The notes beneath the pieces are model-generated. The model worked only from the letters and a program-made list of their open reading frames with translations. It was not told the DNA's origin and searched no databases. DNA of 64,000 bases from Amborella trichopoda (lineage: Eukaryota; Streptophyta; Magnoliopsida; Amborellales; Amborellaceae), in NCBI RefSeq assembly GCF_000471905.2, contig NW_006500031.1, positions 2,404,802-2,468,801 of the forward strand. Reading direction: 5' to 3'. Made by a program: the position numbers and the translations under genes. Every line of letters starts with the position of its first letter. The first letter of the stretch is position 1. This document shows, one piece after another, positions 1 to 11,727 of this stretch.

Positions 1-1215
1 CAAGCGCAGTGACACGGGTAGGAAGCGACAATTCAGCGACAGTCGATAACTTGGCGAGTCATAGCGATCGCTATAGTGACTCCTCGAGTCGTACAATTCA
101 AAGGTTAGGGCTAAAGAAAGTGACACGGGCAGGCGCAATGACACGAGTGGCAAGCGACAACTCAGCGACAGTCGATAACTCAGCGAGTCATAGTGATCGC
201 TACAGTGACTCGACGAGTCGTAGCGATCACTACAGTGACACAAGCGGGAAGCGATAACGCAGTGAGTCGCTATAGTGACACGGGTGATTCAAAGGTTAGG
301 GGTAAAGGCAGTGACATGGGCGGGAAGCGATAACTCCGCGAGTTCGCTACAGTGACATGGGCGATTTCAAAGGTTAAGGGTAAAGTCTGAAATTTATATG
401 GGAGCGATAACTCAGCGAATTCGCTACATTGACACGGGCGATTTCAAAGGTTAGGGATAAAGTCTGAAATGTCTGAAATTTACACAGGCGGGCGAAGTGA
501 CACGGGCGGGAAAGTCGCTTAACGTCTTCAAAGGTTAGGGGCGATTTTAAAGGTTAGGGGTAAAGTCTGAGATGGGAAGCGATAACGTCAGTGACACGGG
601 TGGGAAAGTCGCTTCAATGACACGGGCGATTTCAAAGGCTAGTCGGTCGATTTCAAAGGTTAGGGGTAAAGTCTGAAATGGGAAGTGATAACTCAAATGG
701 GAAGCGATAACTCAACGAGTAAAGTTTAAGGGTAAAGTCTGAAATGGAAAGCGATAACTCAAATACGAGTAAAGGTTAGGGGTAAAGTCTGAAATGGGAA
801 GCGATAACTCAACTAGTAAAGGTAAGTGATAACTCAACTGGGAAGCAATAACTCAACGAGTCACTACAATTACACGAGCAATTTTAAATGTTAGGTGAGC
901 GATTTTAAAGGTTAGGGGTAAAGTCTGAAATGGAACACGGGTGATGACACATGCGATTTCAAAGGTTAGTCAGTCGATTTCAAAGGTTAGGGGTAAAGTC
1001 TGAAACGGGAAGTGATAACTCAAATGGGAAGCGATAACTCAACGAGTAAAGGTTAGGGGTAAAGTTTGAAATGGGAAGCGATAACTCAAATATAAGTAAA
1101 GGTTAGGGGTAAAGTCTGAAATGGGAAGCGATAACTCAACGAGTAAAGGTAAGCAATAACTCAACGAGTAAAGGTAGGCGATAACTCAAATGGGAAGCGA
1201 TAACTCAACAAGTCA
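1..1215. repeat. Degenerate tandem array, segment I (GCGATAACTC type)
   Basis: Short units built on GCGATAACTCA, CAGTGACACGGG and GGTTAGGGGTAAAG are repeated with many substitutions and length changes. The first 300 bases are the most GC- and CpG-rich part of the array. From about 620 the unit settles to one containing AAATGGGAAGCGATAACTC followed by GTAAAGGTTAGGGG. The array runs off the left edge of the window. Open frames here are low-complexity products of the repeat and are not genes. Confidence 0.9.
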
Positions 1216-2200
1216 TGAGTCGATACAGTTACACAAGTGATCGCTACTGTTACACACAATTACATGGGCGATTTCAAAGCTACGGAGGGCGATTTCAAAG
1301 GTTAGGAAGGTTAGGGGTAAAGTCAGGGAAAGGTTACACACAGATACACAGGCGATCGCTACAAGGTTACACACAGATACATAGGCAATCGCTACAGTTA
1401 CACACAGTTACATGGGCGATTTCAAAGCTACGGCGGGCGATTTCAAAGGTAAGAAAGGTAAAGCAGTTACACGGGCGATTTCAAAACTACGGTGGGCGAT
1501 TTCAAAGGTTAGGAAGGTTAGGGGTAAAGTCAGGGAAAGGTTACACACAGTTACATGGGTGTGATCGCTACAGTTACACATAGTTACATGAGCAATTTCA
1601 AAGCTACGGTGGGCGATTTCAAAGGTAAGAAAGGTAAGGTTAGGAAGGTTAGGGGTAAAGTCAGGGAAAGGTTAGGGGTAAAGTCGCGACTTCAAAGGTA
1701 AGGTTAGGAAGGTTAGGGGTAAAGCCAGGGAAAGGTTAAGGGTAAAGTCTGAAAGGTTAAGTTACATTATGGCGGGCGATTTCAAACTTAAGAAAGGTAA
1801 GGTTAAGAAGATGAGGGGTAAAGTGAGGGAAAGGTTAGGGATTAAGTCTGAAAGGTTAGGTTACACACAGTTGCATGGGCGATTTCAAAGCATACACATA
1901 GTTACATGGGCGATTTCAAAGCTACGGCCGGCTATTTCAAAGGTAAGAAAGGTAAGGTTAAGAAGATTAGGAGTAAAGTCAAGAAAAGTTAGGGGTAAAA
2001 TCTGAAAGGTTAGGTTACACACAGTTACATGGGCGATTTCAAAGCTACGACAGGCGATTTCAAAGGTTAGATTCCACACAGTTACATGGGCGATTTCAAA
2101 GTGCGCGATTTCAAAGGTAAGAACGGTAGGGAAAGGAAAGTTAGGTTACACTATGGTGGGCGATTTCAAAGGTAAGAAAGGTAAGGGGTAAAGTTGAAAG
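1216..2200. repeat. Degenerate tandem array, segment II (TTACACACAGTTACATGGG type)
   Basis: The array continues with units carrying TTACACACAGTTACATGGG, GCGATTTCAAAGCTACGG and GGTTAGGGGTAAAGTCAGGG. The GATTTCAAAGG module first becomes dominant here and persists through all later segments. Boundaries are gradual. Open frames on both strands are repeat artefacts with a periodic low-complexity translation. Confidence 0.88.
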
Positions 2201-4990
2201 GTTAGGTTACACTAGGGCAAGGGATTTCAAAGGTAGGGTTAGGAATGTTAAGGGTAAAGTCCATGAAAGGTAGGGTTAGGAAGGTTAGGGGTAAAGTCAG
2301 GGAAAAGAAGGTTAGGGATAAAGTCAGGGAAAGGAAGGTTAGGTTACATACGGGTGATTTCAAAGGGGTAAAGTCAGGGAAAGGAAGGTTAGGGGTAAAG
2401 TCAAGGGCAAAGTCAAGGAAAGGAAGGTTAGGGGTACAGTCAATGCAAGGAAGGTTAGAGGTAGGCGATTTCAAAGGTAAGAAAGGAGGGATAAAGTCAA
2501 GGAAAGGAAGGTTAGGGGCAAAGTCAGGGAAAGGTTAGAAGGATTTCAAATATAAGAAAGGTAAGGGCAAAGTCTGAAAGGTTAGGTTATACTAGGGCGA
2601 GCGATTTCAAAGGTAAGAAACGTAAGGTTAGGAAAGTTAGGGGTAAAGTCAGGGAAAGGTAAGGTTTGGAAGGTAAGGGGTAAAGTCAGAAAAAGGAAAG
2701 TTAGGGGTAAAGTCTGGGAAAAGAAGGTCAGGTTTCAGGGTAGGTGATTTCAAAGGGGTAAAGTCAGGGAAATGAAGGTTAGAGGTAAAGTCAGAGAAAG
2801 GTTAGGGGGATTTCAAAGGTAAAAAAGGAGGGATAAAGTCAGAGAAATGAAGGTTAGAGGTAAAGTCAGGAAAATGAAGGTTAGAGGTAAAGTCAGGTAA
2901 AGGTATAGAGGATTTCAAAGGAAAGAAAGGTAAGAGGCAAAGTCTAAAAGGTTAGGTTACATTTCGGGTTACACTTCGGCGAGAGATTTTAAAGGCAAGA
3001 AAGGTAAGGTTAGGAAAGTTAGGGGTAAAGTTAGGGAAAAGAAGGTTAGGTTACACTGGGGCAGACGATTTCAAATGGGTAAAGTCAGGGAAAGGAAGGT
3101 TAGGGGTAAAGTCAGGGAAAGGTTAGGGCCATTTTGAAGGGGTAAAGTCAGGGAAAGGAAGGGTAGGGGTAAAGTCAGGGAATTAGGGGGATTTCATAGG
3201 GTTTTGAAGGGGTAAAGTCAGGGAATTAGGGGGATTTCAGAGGGTTTTGAAGGGGTAAAGTCAGGAAATTAGGGGGATTTTATTGGGGTAAAGTAAGGGA
3301 AAGGAAGGTTAGGGGTAAAGTCAGGGAAATGTTAAAGAGATTTCAAATGTGAGGTAAAGTCAGGAAAAGGTTAGCGATTTTAAAGGTAAGAAAGGTAAGG
3401 TTAGGAAAGTTAGGGGTAAGGTAAGGACAATTAGGGGTAAAGTCAGGGAAGGGAAGGTTAGGGCGATTTCAAAGGTGGGGTAAAGTTAGGAAAAGGTTAG
3501 CGATTTCAAATGTAAGAAAGGTAAGGTTAGGAAAGTTATGGATAAAATCAAGAAAGGTAAGGTTAGGAAGGTTAGGGGTAAAGTCAAGGCGATTTCAAAG
3601 GGATAAAGTCAATGAAAGGAAGGTTAGGTGCGCGATTTCAAAGGGGTAAAGTCAGGGAAATGAAGGTTAAGGAAGGTTAGGTGGGTGATTTCAAAGGGGT
3701 AAAATCAGGGAAATGAAGGTTAGGAGTAAAGTCAAGGAAATGAAGGTTAGGGGTAAAGTCAGGGCAATTTCAAAGGGGTAAAGTCAGGGAAAGGAAGGTT
3801 AGGTGTTCGATTTCAAAGGGGTAAAGTCAAGGAAAAGAAAGTTAGGGGTAACGTCTGGGAAAGGTTAGGGCAATTTCAAATGGGTAAAGTTAGGGAAAGG
3901 AAGGTTAGGGGTAAAGTTAAGGAAAAGGTTAGGACGATTTCAAGAAAGGAAGGTAATGTTAGGGAAAGGAAGGTTAGAGGTAAAGTCAGGGAAAAGTTAG
4001 GGCGATTTGAAAAAGGGGTAAAGTCAGGGTAGGTAAAGTCAGAGAAAAGTTAAGGTGATTTCAAAGGTAAAATTCGGGAAAGGAAGGTTAGGGGTAAAGT
4101 CAGGAAAGGTTAAGGCTATTTCAAAGGTAAGAAATGAGAGGTAAAGTCAGGAAAATGAAAGTTAGAGGTAAAGTCAGGGAAAGGTTAGGGCGATTTCAAA
4201 ATGGGGTAAAAGGAAATGAGGGAAAAGAAGGTTAGGGGTAAAAAAGTTTGGGCGATTTGAAAGGGCGATTTGAAAGGCAAGAAAGGAGAGGTAGGTTAAG
4301 GCGATTTCAAATGTGGGGTAAAGTCAGGGAATGGTTAGGGGGCGATTTCAAAAAGGTTAGAGCGATTTCTTTCTAAGAAAGGAGGGGTAGGGGGCGATTT
4401 CAAAGGTGGGGTAAAGGTTAGAGCGATTTCAAAAGTAGAGGGTGATTTCTTTCAAAGGTAAGAAAGGAGGGTAGGGGCGATTTGAAAGGTGGGGTAAAGG
4501 TTAGGGTGATTTCAAAGAGAAGAAAGGTAAGGTAAGAAAGGAGGGGTGAGGGAGATTTCAAAGTGGGGTAAATGTTAGGGCGATTTCAAAGGTAGGAAAG
4601 GTAAGATAAGAAAGGAGGGGTAGGGGGCGATTTTAAAGGTGGGGGCAATTTTAAAGGTGGGTAAAGGTTAGGGCGATTTCAAAGGTAAGAAAGGAGGGAT
4701 AGGGCTTTGAAAGAAAGGAGGGGTAGGGGCGATTGGTAAGCGTTAGGGCGATTTAGGTAAAATAGGTACGGTAGAAAGGAGAGGTAGGGACAATTGGTAT
4801 GGGTTAGGGCGATTTCTTTCAAAGGCAAGAAAGGAGGGGTAGAGGGCGATTGGTAAGATAAGTGGGGTAAAGGTTACGGCGATTTGCAAGATAAGTGGGG
4901 TAAAGGTTAGGGTGATTTGCAAGTTGAGGTAAGAAAAGAGGGGTAGGGGTTAAGATAAGAAAGGAGGGGTAGGGGAAAGGTTAGGGCGAT
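2201..4990. repeat. Degenerate tandem array, segment III (GGTTAGGGGTAAAGTCAGGG type)
   Basis: This is the most G-rich portion. Units of very roughly 30-50 bases combine GGTTAGGGGTAAAGTCAGGG, AAAGGAAGG and GCGATTTCAAAGGTAAG. The G-rich strand is always plus. TTAGGG occurs often, but never as a regular telomeric TTTAGGG run. Overlapping open frames on both strands near 2200-2540 reflect scarcity of stops in the unit, not coding. Confidence 0.88.
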
Positions 4991-7900
4991 TTCAAGGGGG
5001 TAAGTAGTAGGCGATTTCAAGGTGGTTAAAAGTTAAGGCGATTTTAAGGGTAAGGGTATTCAGGAAAAGGGCAAGGGTATTCAGGAAAAGGGTAAAGGTT
5101 AAGGCGATTTCAAGGTAAAGTAAATCAGGAGAAGGTGATTTCAAGGCAAGTTAAGTCAAGGTAAAGTAAGTCAAGGTAAGGTAAGTTAGAAAAAATGATT
5201 TCAAAGTAAAGTAAATCAAAGTAAAGTAAGTAAGTAAAAAGGGTAAAGGATAGGGTGATTTCAACATAAGGTAAGTCAAGAAAATGTGATTTCAAGGTAA
5301 GATAAGTTGGTTAGGGCAATATCAAGGGGTAAGGGTAGTCAGGAAAAGCCCTAAAGGTTAGGGTAGGGCGATATCAAGGCAAGGGTAGTCAGGAAATGGG
5401 GTAAAGGCTAGGGCGATTTCAAGGTAAAGTAAGTCAGTTAGGAAAAGATGATTAAGTCAAGGTAAAGTAAGTCAGCAAAGGGGTAAAGATTAGGGCGATT
5501 TTAACGTAATGTAAATCAAAGTAAGATAAGTAGGTTAAGGCGATTTGTAAGTCAAGAAAATGTGATTTCAAGGTAAGAAAAGGTTTTCAAGGTAAGCTAA
5601 GATAAGTAGGTTAGGGCGATTTCAATGTAAGGTAAGTCGATTTCAAGGTATTTCAACGTAAGGTAAGTCAATAAAAGGTAATTTCAAAGTAAGAAAAAGT
5701 GATTTCAAGGTAAAGTAAGATAAGTAGGTTAGGGCGACTTTAAGGTAAGAAAATGTGATTTCAAGGTAAGGTAAGATAAGTAGGTTAGGGCGATTTCAAG
5801 TTAAGAAAAGGTAATTTCAAAGTAAGGTAAGATAAGTAGGTTAGAGCGATTTCAAGGTAAGTAAAGGTGATTTCAAGGTAAGGTAAAATAAGTAGGTTAG
5901 GGAGATTTCAACATAAAGTAAGTAAGTAAGAAAAGGTGATTTCACGGTAAGGTAAGACAAGCAGGTTAGATAAGTAGGTTAGGGAGATTTCAACTTAAGG
6001 TAAGTCAAGAAACTGTGATTTCAAGGTAAAGTAAGATAAGTAGGTTAGGGCGATTTCAATATAAGGTAAGTCAAGAAAAGGTGATTTCAAGGAAGAAAAG
6101 GAGATTTCAAGGTAAGGTAAGACAAGTAGGTTAGGGCGATTTGAACGTAAGGTAAGTCTAATTTCAAGGTATTTCAACGTAAGATAAGTCATGATTTCAA
6201 GATAAGAAAAGGTGATTTCAAGGTAAGGTAAGATAAGTAGGTTAAGGCGATTTCAAGATAACAAAAGGTGATTTCAAGGTAAGGTAAGATGAGTAGGTTA
6301 GGGCGATTTCAACATAAGATAAGTAAGAAAAGGTGATTTCAAGGTAAGATAAGATAAGTAAGTTAGGGCGATTTCAACGTAAGGTATTTCAACGTAAGAT
6401 AAGTCTCAACATAAGGTAAGTCAATAAAAGGTGATTTTAAGGTAAGGTAAGATAAAGTAGGTTAGGGCGATTTCAACGTAAGGTAAGTCAAGAAAAGGTA
6501 ATTTCAAAGTAAGGTAAGATAAGTAGGTTAGGGCGATTTCAACGTAAGGTAAGTCAAGAAAAGGTGATTTCAATATAAGAAAAGGTGATTTCAAGGTAAG
6601 GTAAGATAAATATGTTAGGGCGATTTCAACGTAAGGTAAGTCTGATTTCAAGGTATTTCAACGTCAAGTAAATCAAGAAAAGGTGATTTCAAGGTAAGAA
6701 AAGGTGATTTCAAGGGAAGGTAAGATAAGTAGGTTAGGGCGATTTCAAGGTAAGAAAATGTGATTACAAGGTAAGGTAAGATAAGTAGGTTAGGGCGATT
6801 TCAACGTAAAGTATTTCAACATACGGTAAGTCTCAACCTAAGGTATTTCAACATAAGGTAAGTCAAAAAAAGGTGATTTCAAAGTAAGCTAAGATAAGTA
6901 GGTTGGGCAATAAGTAGGTTAGGGCGATTTCAACGTACGGTAAGTCTCAACGTAAGGTAAGTCTCAACGTAAGGTAAGTCTAGAAAATGTGATTTCAAGG
7001 TAAGGTAAGATAAGTAGGTTCGGGCGATTTCAACGTAAGGTAAGTCTCATCGTAAGGTAAAACGTAAGGTAAGTTCTATTTCAATATAAGGTAAGTCCGA
7101 TTTCAACATAAGGTAGGTCCGATTTCAACATAAGGTAAATCAAGAAAATGTAATTTCAAGGTAAGATAAGTCAGGAAAAGGTTAGTCCGATCTCAAGGTA
7201 AGATAAGTCAGGAAAAGGTAAGTCTGATTTCAAAGGTGATTTCAGGTAAGGTAAGATAAGTAGGTTAAGGCGATTTCAACGTAAGGTAAGCCTCAACGTA
7301 AGCTAAAATGTAGGGCGATTTCAACGTAAGGTAAGTTCAATTTCAACGTAAGGTAAGTCAAAAAAAATGATTTCAACATAAGGTAAGTCAAGAAAATGTG
7401 ATTTCAAGGTAAGATAAGTCAAGAAAAGGTTAGTCCGATTTCAACGTAAGGTAAGTCAAGGGTAAGTCTCAACGTAAGGTAAAGCGTGGGTGATTTCAAC
7501 GTAAGGTAAGTCCAATTTCAACGTAAGGTCAGTCCGATTTCAACATAAGGTAAATCAAGAAAAGGTGATTTTAACGTAAGGTAAGTCAAGAAAAGGTGAT
7601 TTCAAGGAAAGATAAGTCATGGTTAGTCCGATTTCAAGGTAAGATAAGTTAGGAAAAGTTAGTCCTATTTCAACATAAGGTAAGTCAAGAAAAGGTGATT
7701 GTAAGGCAAGTCAAGAAAAGGTGATTTCAAGGTAAGATAAGTCAGATAAAATAAGTCAGGAAAAGGTTAGTCTGATTTCAAGGTAAGATAAGTTAGGAAA
7801 AGGTTAGTCCGATAAGGTTAGTCTGATTTCAACATAAGGTAAGTCAAGAAAAGGTTAGTCTGATAAGATCAGTCCGATTCCAACGTAAGGTAAGTCAAGA

Positions 7901-8960
7901 AAAGGTGACTGTAAGGTAAGTCAAGAAAAGGTGATTTCAAGGTAAGGTAAGTCGAGAGTTTGTCCGATTTCAACGTAAGGTAAGTCAAGAGAAAGGTTAG
8001 TCTGATAAGGTTAGTCTGATTTCAACATAAGGTAAGTCAAGAAAAGGTGATTGTAAGGTAAATCAAGAAAAGGTAATTGTAAGGTAAGTCAAGAAAAGGT
8101 TAGTGCGATAAGGTTAGTTCATTTTCAACATAAGGTAAGTCAAGAAAAGGTCAAGAAAAAGTAACAGTAAGGTAAGTCAAGAAAAGGTGATTTCAAGGCG
8201 TAAGGTAAGTCAAGAAAAGGTGATGTCAAGAAAAGGTGATTGCAAGGTAAGTCAAGAAAAGGTGATTTCAATGTAAGGTAAGTCAAGAAAAGGTGATTGT
8301 AAGGTACGTCAAGAAAAGGTGATTTCAAGTTCAGGTAAGTCAAGAAAAAGTTAATCCGATAAGATTAGTTCGATTTCAACGTAAGGTAAGTCAAGAAAAG
8401 GTCAAGAAAATGTGATTGTAAGGTAAGTCAAGAAAAGTTGATGTCAAGAAAAGATAAGTCAAGAAAAGGTTAGTCCTATTAAGGATGTCAAGAAAAGGTG
8501 ATTGTAAGGTAAGTCAAGAAAAGGTGATTTCAAAGTAAGGTAAGTCAATAAAAGGTTAGTCCGATTTCAACGTAAGGTAAGTCAAGAAAAGGTCAAGAAA
8601 AAGTGATTGTAAGGCAAATCAAGAATACTAAGGACGTCAAGAAAAGGTAATTGTAAGGTAAGTCAAGAAAATGTGATTTCAAAATAAGGTAAGTCAAGAA
8701 AAGGTTAGTCCGATTTCAACGTAAGGTAAGTCAAGAAAAGATTAGTCCGATTTCAACGTAAGGTAAGTCAAGAAAAGGTCAAGAAAAAGTCCTATTTCAA
8801 CATAAGGTAAGTCAAGAAAAGGTGATTGTAAGGTAAGTCAAGAAAAGAAAAGGTCAAGAAAAGGAAAAGGTTAATCCTACTAAGGAGCAAGGTAAGTCAA
8901 GAAAAGAAAAGGTCAAGAAAAGAAAAGGTCAAGAAAAGGAAAAGGTTAGTTCTACTAAGG
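4991..8960. repeat. Degenerate tandem array, segment IV (GTAAGTCAAGAAAAGGTGATT type)
   Basis: The unit turns A-rich. Around 5300-6900 it is GTAAGATAAGTAGG, TTAGGGCGATTTCAACG and GTAAGTCAAGAAAAGG. From about 7000 to 8960 the TTAGGG module fades and AACGTAAGGTAAGTCAAG with GTTAGTCCGATTTC dominates. The last recognisable units end near 8960 in AAGGTCAAGAAAAG runs. Minus-strand open frames are leucine- and proline-rich repeats of the unit and are not genes. Confidence 0.88.
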
Positions 8961-9164
8961 AGCCTGCTAAGCAACCAACGCGACTATTAATGGCCCGCCG
9001 AAAGCATTTATATAATGCAGACTCAGATTAAATCTTCAATGTGGGATAATTCCTACATGCGCGCAAAACGATTATAATGTTTATATGGCAATTAAAAGCA
9101 CACTATTATTACGTGGTGCAGTTGATTATGACTCTCAAAATCTTCTTGGACGTTGGACATCTCA
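8961..9164. other. Boundary of the tandem array, no gene
   Basis: Unique-looking sequence starts abruptly after the array. It contains a GCATTTATATAATGC near-palindrome (around 9004) and GC-richer words, but no open frame worth calling and no recognised element. Confidence 0.5.
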
Positions 9165-9360
9165 TCTTCGAGTCCCTTGGGCGCAATCCAACTCCTTTTC
9201 CTTTCTCTACAAGGAAGAAAATATCTACACATCTTTGAGCCCCTTGAGCTGCATCCAACTCCTTTTCCTTCCTCTACAAGGAAGAAAGTATCTATAAGGA
9301 AGAAATCTTCGAGCCCCTTGGGCGCCATCCAACTCCTTTTCCTTCCTCTACAAGTAAGAA
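9165..9360. repeat. Three-copy tandem repeat of about 70 bp
   Basis: A block beginning GAGCCCCTTG and containing CATCCAACTCCTTTTCC and CTCTACAAGGAAGAAA starts near 9170, 9237 and 9311 (spacings 67 and 74). Degraded pieces of the CTACAAGGAAGAAA part recur near 9425 and 9490. Short open frames on both strands come from the repeat. Confidence 0.8.
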
Positions 9361-10399
9361 AATAAAATAAAAGAAAAAAAAATAAAATAAAAGGTTTTTC
9401 AAAATAAAACTCCTTTTTATTGTCCTCTACAAGGAAGAAAGTAGAAAGAAAAAAAATAAAACATCAAAGGTTTTTCAAAAAAAAAATGTGTACAAGGAAG
9501 AAAATAAAGTAAAAGGAAAAAAATAAAAAATAAAAAGTTTTTCAAAAAAAATATATAATACAATATTCTTCTATTTTCTTGACAAAAAAAACAGAAGGCA
9601 ATATAACAAGCATTAAAAGGTAGTATAAAAAGTATTTCTTGTAAAAATAAAATAAAAAGTATAAAAAAAATAAAAGATACCTTGGTAGCATTATTTTCTT
9701 ATTTTTGTTATCAAAATAAAATGAAAGGTAATACAACAAGCAAAAAAACATAGCACAACATCTTCTTATTTTTTTGGATTTGTTATTATTTATATAATAA
9801 AATAATTATAAAATATAAACCCACAATTTCAATTTCAGTATATAATATTATAGTTAATTAGGTTGTAATAATTTGAGGTTTTTTTAGTAGATTAGAGTTT
9901 TTCGCCAATTCGATATTTTAGTGGCCATTTGTTCATCGATTTAATTCACTCTTTATTTTAGTCCATGTATGATTATATACTTTATCCATGATAATTCTAT
10001 GATTTTTCTTCTGTATGATGTAAATTTAATGGCGAACATAAGTTCATATAGGGAAATAACATATCAATATTCGTAAATTGATGAAAAAAATGAAAGTTAA
10101 TAATATAGTATCCCCATTTTTTACTGGATTCCTAAAATACAACATTTATAATGAAATTTAATAAAAATTTGGTTTTTTTTAAAGTTTAATCCAACCGATT
10201 CAGCCGATTCACCGTTCCGGATGGGTTTTTAGAGTGCGCGATCCAGGGTACCGATCCTTTTTTTAAATCATTGGTTTTATTATATCAAACATTGATCTTA
10301 TATAACGTTTAATTGTTTTATTATGAGGAGGGAGGGGAGGTTAATACTCTTTAATATATAATTCTATCACATAAATCTTTTATGAAACATTTATCTTTA
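9361..10399. other. AT-rich low-complexity intergenic DNA
   Basis: To about 9780 this is A-rich AAATAAAA / GTTTTTCAAAA low complexity. After that it is ordinary AT-rich sequence with no long open frame, no splice-linked exon and no recognised repeat. Confidence 0.6.
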
Positions 10400-10715
10400 T
10401 ATAAAATATTTAATTATTTCATTATAGTTTTTCTAAGTTTAATTGTTTCATTACAATTTTTTCCATAATACATATTATTTAAGGCAATATATAGAACATT
10501 TAATTGTATCATTATAGTTTTCCCTAAGTTATAATTGTTTCATTACGGTTTTTCCATGATATAAATATTATTTAAGGCAATATAAATATGTTACCGAATA
10601 CATTTTATTTAAGGCAAATAGGTTCACAGAATACATATCATTATTTAAGGCAAACTACTTATATATAAACTTTGACGATTTCTCCCAGAATACATTTTAT
10701 CTAAGGCAAGGTTCT
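10400..10715. repeat. Degenerate tandem repeat with TTATTTAAGGCAA
   Basis: Words TTTAATTGTTTCATTA, TAGTTTTTCTAAG and TTATTTAAGGCAA recur four to five times with spacers of roughly 40-110 bases. No coding content is seen. Confidence 0.65.
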
Positions 10716-10779
10716 TTCTCCATGGATATGAACATAGAAAAGATCATTTGCTTAGCTATAAAAACGGGCTTTTTATAAT

Positions 10780-11156
10780 GGGTGTGGTTTCCATAAGGTT
10801 TGCAATCTTAAACAATCTAATTAATGAGCACATCCAAATTTTGTTATAACATGTAAATTTGGTGTAAAAAAATTTAGGATTATCTCAAAATCTATATTTA
10901 TATCTAATTATAAAATTTGAAACTCCAAAAACGGTTAAGATCAAGTAGATTTACAAATACATGAAAATCTTGAAAATAGACGGTCTAGATAATGTGTTGC
11001 AAGATGTACTATTTATAAGAGTCAAAATCTTCTTCTTTTTTTTTCATAATCATAAATCTCGATTTCGAGATGACCAATTAGAAGGTTTTTCAATATTAAA
11101 ACAACAAGGTGCATCTTCAGTTCTACAGGGTTGCAACCTTATACAAACCTTTTTCC
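10780..11156 (+). mobile_element. Mutator-like MITE, end type A, with perfect 9-bp TSD
   Basis: A 377-bp element flanked by a perfect 9-bp direct repeat TTTTATAAT (10771-10779 and 11157-11165). The left end reads GGGTGTGGTTTCCATAAGG and the right end is its rough inverse (AGGGTTGCAACCTTATA near the end). The interior carries the superfamily core, including GATGTACTATTT and the dyad ATCTCGA-TT-TCGAGAT at 11056-11071. It has no coding capacity. TIRs plus a 9-bp target duplication fit a non-autonomous Mutator-like element; the superfamily assignment is inference. Confidence 0.82.
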
Positions 11157-11295
11157 TTTTATAATATAACATAGATCTAACATTAGCAATCCACACAGAT
11201 ATAAACCTAAAAAGCTATTTTATATATCCATGAATCTGTGTTCATGTGAGAAAGATGCGTGGCAATGATAGAAGAAGAAAAAATAAGAAGAAATT

Positions 11296-11727
11296 GTAGA
11301 TACTTCCAATTTGTATTTTCTAGGCATCCTCCCCCAACGTTTTTTATACCACACTATTAACTCAAACATTATTATTCTTTGCAACAACCTCCCCAACTAA
11401 AAAAGTAAATTTTTTAGACTAAAACACCCATTTTAACCCATGTTTGTAAAACATGATGTCTAATTTGTGTGGCATAAAAAAGTGTTGGCACAAAAAAAGT
11501 ACCATATGGGCTCTGTACAAGTTGTGCCAGTCAGGTACATTTTATGTCAAACTGGCTAAAAGAGTGAAAGTGGGAAATGTGGTTATAAAATATGGTATTT
11601 TGGTCTTAAAAAAATCAACTTTTATATTTCATGGCTGCTGAAAAAAAATATTAGAGGTTTATAGTATGAGATCAAATATAATAGGGTATGTACATTACTA
11701 GAAAATACAAATTGGGAGATATCTGTC
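11296..11727. mobile_element. Small TIR element (about 430 bp)
   Basis: Near 11297-11324 and 11699-11726 there is an inverted pair sharing CCAATTTGTATTTTCTAG with similar sequence outside it. The interior has no coding signal. A target duplication was not clear. A MITE of unknown family is likely. Confidence 0.55.

Noticed and set aside
600-5000. Telomere or telomere-derived repeat
   Set aside because: TTAGGG is frequent, but spacing is irregular, no run of TTTAGGG occurs, and the repeat unit is much longer and variable.
1215-8343. Open frames of 60-120 codons on both strands of the tandem array
   Set aside because: They translate the repeat unit, are mirrored on both strands and have periodic low-complexity peptides.
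8961-9100. Possible LTR edge next to the array (TATA-like and CATGCGCGC words)
   Set aside because: No paired repeat, primer-binding site, or coding region was found anywhere nearby.
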